Shown here piece after piece: positions 15,663 to 24,128 of a stretch of 47,368 bases of DNA (within the stretch, counting starts at the first letter, position 1; every line of letters starts with the position of its first letter). The translations under genes and the position numbers were made by a program. The notes under the pieces were generated by a model that did not search any database, was not told the DNA's origin, and saw only the letters and a program-made list of their open reading frames with translations. The stretch is from the NCBI GenBank assembly GCA_036399835.1, contig DASWMI010000163.1, positions 1 through 47,368 of the forward strand, read 5' to 3'. This DNA is from DASYML01 sp036399835. Its GTDB lineage: Bacteria > Acidobacteriota > Blastocatellia > Pyrinomonadales > Pyrinomonadaceae.

Positions 15663-16832
15663 TTAATAACTGCGCAACTGTTGCCGATAACCATCAAAGT
15701 TGCGCTTCATCTCATCCAGATGGTCTCCGCCAAACTTTTCGCGCATGGCGCGGGCCAGGACCAGCGCGACCATCGCTTCACCAATCACGCCCGCCGCCGG
15801 GACCGCCGTCACATCCGAACGCTCGAAGGCCGCAGACTCTTCCTGCTTGGTATCTATGTCAACCGAGCGCAGCGGGCGGCGCAGCGTCGAGATGGGTTTG
15901 AGAAAACCGCGCACGCGCAGCTCTTCGCCGTTCGTGATGCCGCCTTCGAGACCCCCCGCGCGATTCGTGTGGCGTTTGAACTGACTCTGAGCGGCATCGT
16001 AAGCGATCTCGTCGTGGACCAGTGAGCCTGGCAGGTTAACGGCCTCGACGCCCGCGCCGATGGCGACGGCCTTGACCGCAGGGATGGACATCAAGGCCTG
16101 GGCCAGTTGCCCATCCAGCTTTTCATTCCAGGAGGTGTGCGAGCCGAGTCCGGGGACAACATTGCGCGCCACAACTTCAAAGACACCGCCGAGCGTATCG
16201 CCCGCGCGCTTCGTCTCATCTATCAACTGGACCATGCGAGCCTGCGCCTCCGTGTCAGCGCACCGCAGCGGCGCGTCTTCAGCGATAGCAGCAATCTTTT
16301 CCCAGTCGAGTTCCAGAGGTTTATCAGGGATGCCGCCGAGCTGTATGACGTGGCTGCGAATCTCTATCTCAAAAGCGGCGAGTAGTTGTCTGGCGAGTGC
16401 GCCGCAAGCCACACGCGCCGCCGTCTCACGCGCGGACGCGCGTTCCAGCACATCGCGCAGGTCTCGCGCCCCGAATTTCTGTCCGCCCGCGAGGTCCGCG
16501 TGGCCCGGACGCGGGCGTTTTAGTCGGCGCGACTTTTCCGCCGACAGCTCGCGCGGCTCAACCGCCATCACATCGGTCCAGTTAGCCCAATCCTTATTCT
16601 CAATCGTCAAGGCGACGGGCGAACCGAGCGTCAGCCCATGCCTGACACCGCTCAGAATCTCCACGCGGTCACGCTCGATCTTCATGCGCCCGCCGCGCCC
16701 GTAACCCCTTTGCCGCCGCTCCAAATCAAGATTGAGCCGCTTGACATCAACAGCCAATCCCGCCGGCAGACCTTCGACAATCGCCACCAGTGCGCGCCCG
16801 TGTGATTCCCCGGCTGTCGTGAAGCGAAACAT
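15663..16832 (-). CDS. aroC: chorismate synthase
   Basis: The 389-residue protein converts EPSP to chorismate, the last step of the shikimate pathway, using reduced FMN. Conserved segments are the start MFRFTTAGESHGRALVAIVEGLPAGL, RRQRGYGRGGRMKIE, the RPRPGHADLAG region, RASARETAARVA, and the C-terminal GGLEGGITNGEELRVRG and RSDVTAVPAAGVI. It is full length. It stands alone between the DUF1206 gene (convergent) and the GlcD-like gene, with no other aro genes nearby. Confidence 0.97.
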   Translation of the reverse strand: MFRFTTAGESHGRALVAIVEGLPAGLAVDVKRLNLDLERRQRGYGRGGRMKIERDRVEILSGVRHGLTLGSPVALTIENKDWANWTDVMAVEPRELSAEKSRRLKRPRPGHADLAGGQKFGARDLRDVLERASARETAARVACGALARQLLAAFEIEIRSHVIQLGGIPDKPLELDWEKIAAIAEDAPLRCADTEAQARMVQLIDETKRAGDTLGGVFEVVARNVVPGLGSHTSWNEKLDGQLAQALMSIPAVKAVAIGAGVEAVNLPGSLVHDEIAYDAAQSQFKRHTNRAGGLEGGITNGEELRVRGFLKPISTLRRPLRSVDIDTKQEESAAFERSDVTAVPAAGVIGEAMVALVLARAMREKFGGDHLDEMKRNFDGYRQQLRSY

Positions 16833-16837
16833 AAGAG

Positions 16838-16910
16838 CAGTTTTCAGTTTTTAGTTTTGAGTAAGAACAAAAAGTCGAGTACCGATTGTTGATGACTCGT
16901 TACTGATTAT
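16838..16910. repeat. one-armed CAGTTTT heptamer element, glcD-aroC gap
   Basis: The left part (16838-16866) reads CAGTTTT CAGTTTT TAGTTTT GAGTAAG and is identical over 29 bases to the left arm of the element at 41923. No matching complement follows. Instead there is a different 7-base-periodic run (GATTGTT GATGACT CGTTACT GATTATT) ending near 16908. It looks like a broken or chimeric family member. Confidence 0.75.
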
Positions 16911-18414
16911 TTCCTTCAAGATATTCTTCCGCGAAGATGTTGCCGCGACCGAGTATGCAGGCCGGGTCGAAGGCGCGTTTGAGTGCGGCCATCTCGCGCA
17001 GATGCTGTTCATTGTAGAGCATACGCAGATAGCCTCGCTTGAGTTTTCCTATCCCGTGCTCGGCTGAGACCGTGCCGCCCGACCGGACGGCGCGCTCAAC
17101 AAACCGCCCATAAATTTCAAGCGCCAGCGCGGCCTCGCGTTCATCGCGCGGCATGATGTTGACGTGAACGTGATTATCGCCGATGTGCCCGAAGATGACG
17201 TGCTGAAGCTTGCAGGATTGGAGCGTCTCTTTGTAAAAGCGGAGCAGAGAGGCAAACTCTGCGTCCGGAACGGCCATGTCTGTCGAGACCTTGCGCTGCC
17301 CATGACGGGCCAGCCATTCGTTGACCAACGCGGGCAGATGATGACGAAACTCGCGCAAGCGAGCGCGTTCCTGCTCGCCTGCGGCAAACCAGGAATCGTC
17401 AGCCATCGCTTGATGCCTGAGCATTAAGGCGAGCCAGGCTTCCATTATGCGATCTTCGGTCGCTTCGGTTGTTTCCTGCTCGAAAAGAATCGCGCCCGCT
17501 GCGCCCGAGGGCAGTTGCGCGTACTTGCCACGCAGCAGGTCCAGAGACTCTTTATCAAAATATTCCAGGGCGCGCGCATCAATTATCTCTTCCGTGTGGC
17601 CCCTGCGCGCCTCTAAAGAAGATGTTCGCGCCTCTCGGACGAATGCCAGCAGGTGCTCTTCATCAGAGAAAAAGATGACTCCGCTTAAAACGCCCGCAGG
17701 TTTTGGCAAGAGCGCGGTTTCGACCTCCGTGATGACGCCGAGCGTGCCTTCGCTGCCGATGAAGAGTTCGAGCGCATCCATGCCTGGCGCGACGTAATAG
17801 CCGGATGCGTGCTTGCGCGTCCGCGGCATTCGGTATGAGGGAAGACGCGCCTCTATCCGTCGCCCGTGCGAAAGCGGGATAAATAATCTTCCGTCATGAT
17901 GGGCATGAATCTGCCCGCGACCGAGGTCGAGCACATCGCCCGTCGCCAGCGCAATCTTCAAACGACGTATATAGCTTCTCGTTGGTCCATACTTGAAGGT
18001 ACGCGCGCCCGAAGCGTTCGTCGCCACCGTCGCGCCCAGGTAGCAACTTCTTTCGGTCGGGTCGGGCGGATAGAGTAAGCCTCTGGCCTCGACCTCGCGT
18101 TGAAATTCGGAGAGCAAGACACCTGCTTCTGCAATAGCCCAGCCGCCATCCTTCTCCAACACAATATCTTTAATCTTCCTCAGCCGGTCGGTCGCCAGCA
18201 CCAGCCCGCCGAATGGCACACGGCCACCGACAAGGCCCGTTCCCGCGCCGGAGACCGTGACAGGCACGCGCTCCCTGGTCGCTTCGGCAAGCGCCTCTGC
18301 GACCTGCTCCGTTGTTTCAGGAAAGATGACGCGCGCCGCATGCCCGCCGCGCATGTTGCTGGCATCCATGAAGTATGACTGAATCTCTTCTTGAGCTGAT
18401 TTAATCAGCATCAT
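16900..18414 (-). CDS. FAD-binding oxidoreductase, GlcD / D-lactate dehydrogenase type
   Basis: The 504-residue flavoprotein belongs to the FAD-linked oxidase family with an N-terminal PCMH-type FAD domain. That domain contains ARVIFPETTEQVAEALAEATRERVPVTVSGAGTGLVGGRVP and the TERSCYLGATVATNASGARTFKYG segment. The C-terminal FAD-oxidase domain has GHIGDNHVHVNIM and the closing SAEHGIGKLKRGYL and FDPACILGRGNIF. Members oxidise 2-hydroxy acids such as glycolate or D-lactate and pass electrons to the chain. The exact substrate cannot be read from sequence, and no GlcE/GlcF partners are adjacent. Confidence 0.9.
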   Translation of the reverse strand: MMLIKSAQEEIQSYFMDASNMRGGHAARVIFPETTEQVAEALAEATRERVPVTVSGAGTGLVGGRVPFGGLVLATDRLRKIKDIVLEKDGGWAIAEAGVLLSEFQREVEARGLLYPPDPTERSCYLGATVATNASGARTFKYGPTRSYIRRLKIALATGDVLDLGRGQIHAHHDGRLFIPLSHGRRIEARLPSYRMPRTRKHASGYYVAPGMDALELFIGSEGTLGVITEVETALLPKPAGVLSGVIFFSDEEHLLAFVREARTSSLEARRGHTEEIIDARALEYFDKESLDLLRGKYAQLPSGAAGAILFEQETTEATEDRIMEAWLALMLRHQAMADDSWFAAGEQERARLREFRHHLPALVNEWLARHGQRKVSTDMAVPDAEFASLLRFYKETLQSCKLQHVIFGHIGDNHVHVNIMPRDEREAALALEIYGRFVERAVRSGGTVSAEHGIGKLKRGYLRMLYNEQHLREMAALKRAFDPACILGRGNIFAEEYLEGNNQ

Positions 18415-18458
18415 AATTCAACGCGAGAGAGGCGGATGTGGTTTCCTGGCTAGCTGAT

Positions 18459-20447
18459 TCACGTCATCTGTAGCTCGCGGTCGCGCAGATACTTGATGCG
18501 GTCGCGCAGTTCCGCTGCGCGCTCGAACTCGAAGCGTTTGGCGGCTTCGCGCATCTCGTGTTCAAGGCGGACGATAGTCTGCTCTATATTTCCGCGTGAG
18601 TATTCTTCGATCTCGTCTAGGTTGAGAGGCACTTTGAAATAGTCTGCTTCGTAGGCCGTGACGAGCGTGGCTTCAACAGGCTTGACGATTGTTTGCGGCG
18701 TGATGCCGTGCTCCTCGTTGTAAGCCTCCTGTATGACGCGGCGGCGCGTGGTCTCTTCAATCGCGCGGCGCATAGAGTCCGTCACCCTGTCTGCGTAGAG
18801 CATCGCTTTGCCTCGCGCATTACGCGCGGCGCGTCCCATAGTCTGTATCAGCGAACGCTCGGAACGCAGAAAGCCCTCCTTGTCCGCATCCAGAATGGCG
18901 ACGAGCGAGACTTCGGGCAGGTCCAGTCCTTCGCGCAGCAGGTTGATGCCGATGAGCACGTCAAACTCTCCACGGCGCAGGTCGCGCAGGATTTTGATGC
19001 GTTCGAGCGTTTCGATGTCGGAATGCAGATAACGCACACGCACGCCGACCTCGGCGAAATACTCGGTCAAATCTTCGGCCATCTTCTTGGTCAACGTCGT
19101 CACCAGCACGCGCTCGTTCTGCTCTACGCGGAGGCGACATTCTTCCAGGAGGTCGTCAATCTGCCCCTTGACGGGCCGTACTTCGACCACGGGGTCCGTG
19201 AGACCTGTCGGGCGTATAATCTGCTCGACCACCTCGCCGCCAGCCTTTGTCAGCTCGTATGGTCCGGGCGTCGCAGAAACGTAAATGGTCTGGCCCATGC
19301 GCGCTTCAAACTCTTGAAAATTGAGCGGGCGGTTGTCCATCGCCGAAGGCAGGCGGAAGCCGTATTCGACGAGCGTGCGCTTGCGCGACTGGTCGCCCTT
19401 GAACATCGCGCCGATCTGCGGGATGGTCTGGTGCGATTCGTCTATGACCATCATCGAATCGCGCGGCAGATAGTCGAGCAGCGTCGGCGGCGGCTGTCCC
19501 TCGCTCTTGCCCGTCAGGTGGCGCGAATAGTTCTCGATGCCGCGACAAAAGCCCATCTCCTTAATCATTTCAAGGTCGTACATCGTGCGCTGGTGAAGCC
19601 GCTGCGCTTCGACAAGTTTGCCTTCGGCGATCAGCTTTGGCTCCCACCATTCAAGCTCGGCGCGAATCGTCTTGATGGCACGCTTGATGGTCGGCTTCGA
19701 CATCACGTAGTGAGACTTGGGATAGATTGGCAGCCGCGAAGTATGCTTGTGGAGCACTTCGCCGAGCAGCGGGTCAATCGTCGAGACGGAATCTATCTCG
19801 TCGCCCCACAACTCTATCCGGTAAGCCTGGTCCTGATAGCTCGGATAGACCTCCACGACATCGCCGCGGACGCGAAACGTCCCGCGCTCAAACTCTATAT
19901 CGGAGCGCTCATACTGCAACTCGACGAGCTTTTGCAGCAGGGCATCGCGCGACATGCGCTCGCCCGGCTCGACAAAGAGCAGCATGCCGTAATAAGCGTC
20001 CGGGTCTCCAAGGCCGTAGATGCAGGAGACGCTGGCGACGACGATGACATCTCGGCGCTCGAAGAGGGCGCGCGTCGCCGACATACGCAGACGGTCAATC
20101 TCGTCGTTGATGGTCGCTTCCTTCTCGATGTAAGTGTCCGTCGCGGGGACATAGGCTTCCGGCTGGTAGTAATCGTAGTAGGAGACGAAATACTCTATGG
20201 CGTTTTCGGGGAAAAGAGTTTTGAACTCCTGATAAAGCTGCGCGGCCAGCGTCTTGTTGTGAGCGATGACGAGGGTCGGGCGCTGGACCAGGTTAATCAC
20301 GCTGGCGATGGTGAAGGTCTTGCCGCTGCCCGTGATGCCGAGCAGCACCTGGTCCTGCGCGCCTTCGTTGAGTCCGCGCACGAGCGCTTCGATGGCCTGC
20401 GGTTGGTCGCCTTGCGGCTGGTATTCCGAGCGAAGTTTGAAAGGCAT
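18459..20447 (-). CDS. uvrB: excinuclease ABC subunit B
   Basis: The 662-residue UvrB verifies DNA damage and loads UvrC in nucleotide excision repair. It shows Walker A GITGSGKTFTIA, the damage-probing beta-hairpin region FVSYYDYYQPEAYVPATDTYIEK, the DESH box (VIDESHQTIPQIGAM), helicase motifs V/VI (LREGLDLPEVSLVAILDADKEGFLRS, QTMGRAARNARGK) and the C-terminal UVR domain (EMREAAKRFEFERAAELRDRIK). It is full length. A perfect 19-bp hairpin lies between it and the upstream HEAT gene. Confidence 0.98.
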   Translation of the reverse strand: MPFKLRSEYQPQGDQPQAIEALVRGLNEGAQDQVLLGITGSGKTFTIASVINLVQRPTLVIAHNKTLAAQLYQEFKTLFPENAIEYFVSYYDYYQPEAYVPATDTYIEKEATINDEIDRLRMSATRALFERRDVIVVASVSCIYGLGDPDAYYGMLLFVEPGERMSRDALLQKLVELQYERSDIEFERGTFRVRGDVVEVYPSYQDQAYRIELWGDEIDSVSTIDPLLGEVLHKHTSRLPIYPKSHYVMSKPTIKRAIKTIRAELEWWEPKLIAEGKLVEAQRLHQRTMYDLEMIKEMGFCRGIENYSRHLTGKSEGQPPPTLLDYLPRDSMMVIDESHQTIPQIGAMFKGDQSRKRTLVEYGFRLPSAMDNRPLNFQEFEARMGQTIYVSATPGPYELTKAGGEVVEQIIRPTGLTDPVVEVRPVKGQIDDLLEECRLRVEQNERVLVTTLTKKMAEDLTEYFAEVGVRVRYLHSDIETLERIKILRDLRRGEFDVLIGINLLREGLDLPEVSLVAILDADKEGFLRSERSLIQTMGRAARNARGKAMLYADRVTDSMRRAIEETTRRRVIQEAYNEEHGITPQTIVKPVEATLVTAYEADYFKVPLNLDEIEEYSRGNIEQTIVRLEHEMREAAKRFEFERAAELRDRIKYLRDRELQMT

Positions 20448-20463
20448 GGTGATAGTAAACAGT

Positions 20464-20506
20464 AACAGGTGACAAGTTAAAAATTGATTTTAACTTGTCA
20501 CCTGTT
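20464..20506. repeat. perfect 19-bp GTGACAR-type hairpin, HEAT-uvrB gap
   Basis: 20464-20482 and 20488-20506 are exact complements around the 5-base loop ATTGA. The arm contains AACAGGTGACAAG, the same 7-base units as the elements at 1900 and 44339, and a further TGTCACATGTCACA follows to 20522. It is the strongest hairpin of the family. Confidence 0.95.
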
Positions 20507-20528
20507 AGTTGTCACATGTCACAGCCTT

Positions 20529-23500
20529 TTAGGCGACGGGAGTATCCGAGGCGGCCTGGCTGCTCAGTTGATAGATGGCCTCCATGACGGCCGAGCGAAC
20601 TTCCATGGGGAGCGAGCCGCGCACGGCCAGGCGGCGGAAGGCAGGGAGGATTTCCTGCTGGCCGCTCAGGGCCAGGAGCTTGACGACCGCGAGGCGAACT
20701 TCGTTATTGGGATGCTCTTCGATGGCGCGGATGAGCGGGCGGACCTCGCCTGCTTTGGACATCAGGAAGAGCAGAGAGAAAGCATCGTAGGTCTTCTCGC
20801 GGCTTTCGCCCATCAGGTTGCCGATGGCTTCTGCGGCGAGGCCGGAAGAGGCCAGGGCCGCGCCGATGTTGCGGCGACGCTCCGGCGGAGCTTCGCGCAG
20901 GGCGCGCGTGAAGGAGGCCGCACGGTCTTTATCAAGATGAAAGAGCGAGCGTGCCGCAGCATCGCGCACAGTCTGCTCAGGGTCATCGAAAGCGGCGCTA
21001 ATCTCGCGGAAAGCATCGCCGCTGCCGAGCCGCGCCAAATCCTCCACGGCTGCCGCACGCTGCTCAGGCTCTTCGCTCCCGAGCCGTCTGAGGATGTTGT
21101 TCGGGACGGTCGAGAAATCTTCATCTCTCTCAGCGATACCGACAATCCTCTCGGTCTCGGGCGGTTCGGCCTCCACGATGGCAAAGCTGTTGGGCGATGC
21201 CGCGACCGTCTCAGACGTGGCGGCCTCAAGCTCCTTGCTGGTCTGCGTGAAGGGCGCGGAGGCTGGCTCGGCAGCTTCGGTCGCCATCTCGGTTATCAAT
21301 GCAGCTTCATCGAGGACTACCGGCGTGACGCCGCTCTCGGCTGACGGCTGGTCCAGCGACTCCGGCTCCGCGTTGATGTCTACCTCAAACCATTCGGGCG
21401 AAACTGGCTGGCGGCTCTCGACAGTGGCGGGCGAAGCCGCTTCGTCTGCAACATACTCGCCCCGCTCGATGACTTCGGTTATAGGCTGGCTGGCAGCTTC
21501 GGCTTCCACACGCTGGCGTTCTTCTTCGGCCAGGCGAAGGGCTTCCGCCTCTGCACGTTCGCGCGCGGCCTGCTCTTCGGCCTGTCTCTGCGCTTCGGCT
21601 TCAGCCTCCAGACGCTGGCGCTCCGCTTCCGCTTCGATGCGTTGGCGCTCCTCTTCTTCTGCGCGAAGCCTGGCCTCTTCGGCCGCGCGTTGCTCTTCTT
21701 CCTCCGCACGCTGGCGCGCAGCCTGTGCGGCAATCTCCTGCCGCGCTCTCTCGGCCTCTTCGCGCTGGCGCGTCTCCTCCTCGACGCGCAAACGTTCTTC
21801 CTCTTCAAAACGTCTGCGGGCCGTTTCCTCTTCGTCCCTCTGCGCGTCTTCGTCGGTTTCCTCTGCGACGGCCTCCGAAGGAATAAGCAGCGATGCGGCT
21901 GCGAGGCCCAGGGCGGCTGGTCCAAGATAGCTTCCGGCGGACGCATCCTCTTCGGTAGCAGCCGGAGTTTCGGCAACCTGAGGCTCGGAGACCTCCTGCG
22001 TTTCCGCTTCGGTTAAAGCAGGCTCAAGCTGCTCGACGCCTACTGCCTGCGTCGTCTCGGTCAGAGGAGCTTCGACTGTCTCTTCCTGCGAAGCTTCCAA
22101 AGACTCGTCGCCGGAAGGAGCAGTCTCCACAGCTTCAACGGCTTCGACGGCCTCAACAGTTTCAACTTCGCCAGCTTCAAGAGCGGCGGGCGCTTCTTCC
22201 GTCGCCTGCTCGCCAGCGACTGCCTGCGCGGCTTCCACTTCAACGGGCGCGGGCAACGCCGTCTCTTCCTCCGCGGGCGTGCTGGCTTCGATAGCCCTTT
22301 GAATCAGCGAGCGGTCAACTCGCTTGACCTTCTTGCGATTTCTCTCGCGCTCAAGCAAAGCCTGAAGCGGCTCGACGGCTGCCGGGTCGCGCACTTCGGC
22401 CAGCGCCTCGACAGCCGCGCGGCGAACTTCGAGCGTCGAATCTTCGAGCGCTGCGACGAGGTGCGGTGTCGCCGCCCTGTCGCCAATCAATCCCAGATGA
22501 CGCGCGGCGGAAGCGCGTTCGGCAGGAGCATCTGCGGTGCGCAGGTCAAAGGTCGCCTCGTCGAAATAGCCGTGCTTGATAAAAGCCTCGCGCGCGCGCT
22601 CACGCTTCTCCTGGTTGCGGCCCGCCAGAGCCGCGAGCAATCCGGCGGCGACCAGTTGGCGCGTCCCTGTATCAACCGCGCTGACAACGGATTCGTCATA
22701 AGGCTCGCCCGCGAGCAGCTTGTTAATCTCTACATTCGCGCCCTCGAAATCCGCCGCCGGGGCGTCCTCGGCGTGCGCTGTCTCAATCTCTTCCGCGACC
22801 GCCTCTTGCTGCTCAGGCAACTCCTCGACGACGGCAGCCTCTTCCAGCGTGACTGTCGGGGCGACCAGCGCGGGCGTCAAGACCTGCTCCGCGACGGGAG
22901 TCGCAGCCAGAGGCGTGACCCTTTCAGTCTCTTCAATCCTAGACTCTTTAAGTTTCTTCTCAGGGAAGCCCGCGTCGGGCACGTCAGGGCGGGTTGTGCG
23001 GCCAGACCTTGCGCGCGCGATGATAAATCCGACAATCGTCAAGAGGACCAGCCCGATGATGATTGCCAGAGGCCAGTTGCGCGCGACGGCTGCGGCGAAG
23101 GCTGTCCCGCTCGAAGGCTGTGCCGTCGTCGTGACTGCCGAAGGCACGCTCGGAGCGGATTGAGCCTGCGCGATCTGCTCCGGCGTCTGTGTCTGCGCCG
23201 GACTCTGGACGGGACTCTGCGCGGGAGAAGGAAGTACGGTCGAGACAGGCGGAAGCTCGCTCTCGCTGCCCGTCGGCGCGACACCCGGGGGCACAACGGT
23301 TGAAGCGTTCGGCAGGCCCTGCTGATTTTTGACGACTTCGCTATCCGCAGGCTTAACGGTGTTCGCGTTCGCGGTGTTGGCGTTGACGTTCGGTGTTTGA
23401 GCGCCGGTTGTCTTGCCGTCCTGCGTGATGCGGACTGTGGGCGTCGGCGAAGTGTTGGGAGGCTGCGACTGCGCGCCCGCGTTCGCGCCCGCGCCAGGCG

Positions 23501-23978
23501 TGTTAAAGACTACTTCCAGCCGGTTGAATTTCTGTTTGACGTGCGCGCTGGTCCCGGGCTGCAAACGAAAAGAGAGCACAGCATCGCCGCCGCGCTTCTG
23601 GACCTGTACATCTTCAAAGCCTCGCCCGCGCATGCTCTCGGCGCGTGGCGCGTTGGCTTCGGGGATGACCACGTAGTAGCGGTCGCCGCTCCTGTAAGCC
23701 GAATAATCATTGAGCGGCACGTCGGAAGTAATCATCACGCGCGAGCCGTCCGGAGCATCGCTGCCGCGCAGTTGAGTGATGTTTTTCTTCTGCGATGGGA
23801 CCGCCGCAGACTGGTTGGCTTGAGTCGTCTGCTGACCTTGCGGCGCGGGTTTTCTTCTTCTACGCTGCGCGCTGACCATTGAAGCGGCAGAGAGCAGGAG
23901 CGCCGACAGGAGTAGCAGAACGACAAGAGCGTGCCGTTTTTGGAGGGGCAAAAGTGAGCGGGCCATTTTGTCTTTCAT
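20529..23978 (-). CDS. bitopic AMIN-like / HEAT-repeat protein with charged single-helix segment
   Basis: The protein has 1149 residues. In order it shows a signal sequence (about 8-38), an AMIN-like beta domain (about 80-160, SDVPLNDYSAYRSGDRYYVVIPEA to RLEVVF), a Pro/Ser/Thr/Gln-rich linker, a transmembrane helix (about 304-321, WPLAIIIGLVLLTIVGFIIARAR), an acidic region and HEAT repeats (about 480-545). A run of about 120 residues almost wholly of E, R, A and Q (about 708-829) follows, then a second HEAT block (about 960-1140). The topology implied is AMIN-like domain outside and HEAT inside. It is paralogous to the next gene at both ends. The ATG at 23978 is chosen; ATG 23966 is also possible. 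Function is unknown. Confidence 0.8.
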   Translation of the reverse strand: MKDKMARSLLPLQKRHALVVLLLLSALLLSAASMVSAQRRRRKPAPQGQQTTQANQSAAVPSQKKNITQLRGSDAPDGSRVMITSDVPLNDYSAYRSGDRYYVVIPEANAPRAESMRGRGFEDVQVQKRGGDAVLSFRLQPGTSAHVKQKFNRLEVVFNTPGAGANAGAQSQPPNTSPTPTVRITQDGKTTGAQTPNVNANTANANTVKPADSEVVKNQQGLPNASTVVPPGVAPTGSESELPPVSTVLPSPAQSPVQSPAQTQTPEQIAQAQSAPSVPSAVTTTAQPSSGTAFAAAVARNWPLAIIIGLVLLTIVGFIIARARSGRTTRPDVPDAGFPEKKLKESRIEETERVTPLAATPVAEQVLTPALVAPTVTLEEAAVVEELPEQQEAVAEEIETAHAEDAPAADFEGANVEINKLLAGEPYDESVVSAVDTGTRQLVAAGLLAALAGRNQEKRERAREAFIKHGYFDEATFDLRTADAPAERASAARHLGLIGDRAATPHLVAALEDSTLEVRRAAVEALAEVRDPAAVEPLQALLERERNRKKVKRVDRSLIQRAIEASTPAEEETALPAPVEVEAAQAVAGEQATEEAPAALEAGEVETVEAVEAVEAVETAPSGDESLEASQEETVEAPLTETTQAVGVEQLEPALTEAETQEVSEPQVAETPAATEEDASAGSYLGPAALGLAAASLLIPSEAVAEETDEDAQRDEEETARRRFEEEERLRVEEETRQREEAERARQEIAAQAARQRAEEEEQRAAEEARLRAEEEERQRIEAEAERQRLEAEAEAQRQAEEQAARERAEAEALRLAEEERQRVEAEAASQPITEVIERGEYVADEAASPATVESRQPVSPEWFEVDINAEPESLDQPSAESGVTPVVLDEAALITEMATEAAEPASAPFTQTSKELEAATSETVAASPNSFAIVEAEPPETERIVGIAERDEDFSTVPNNILRRLGSEEPEQRAAAVEDLARLGSGDAFREISAAFDDPEQTVRDAAARSLFHLDKDRAASFTRALREAPPERRRNIGAALASSGLAAEAIGNLMGESREKTYDAFSLLFLMSKAGEVRPLIRAIEEHPNNEVRLAVVKLLALSGQQEILPAFRRLAVRGSLPMEVRSAVMEAIYQLSSQAASDTPVA

Positions 23979-24042
23979 CGGGGCGCAGGGACCGAAAGAT
24001 TCTGTCTGAACGCCTGTATTATGCAATGCTCAAGCCTCTTAG

Positions 24043-24120
24043 TCCAGAGATTAGTAGCCGGAGGCTGGTCAGAACGGCTTGCTTATCTGCGGCCTCTCGG
24101 CTCCGGTCTCTAAACTCTAT
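24043..24120. repeat. degenerate inverted repeat between the two HEAT genes
   Basis: The arms around 24043-24068 and 24094-24120 are complementary at about 15 of 20 core positions (core AGCCGGAGGC facing GGCTCCGG). It sits at the usual place between co-directional genes, with weaker periodicity than other members. Confidence 0.55.
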
Positions 24121-24128
24121 GCTCTGTT

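Noticed and set aside
18693..20465. A 590-codon open frame on the plus strand opposite uvrB
   Set aside because: It is antisense to a clear uvrB and its product has no recognisable domain. G+C-rich third positions leave such shadow frames open.
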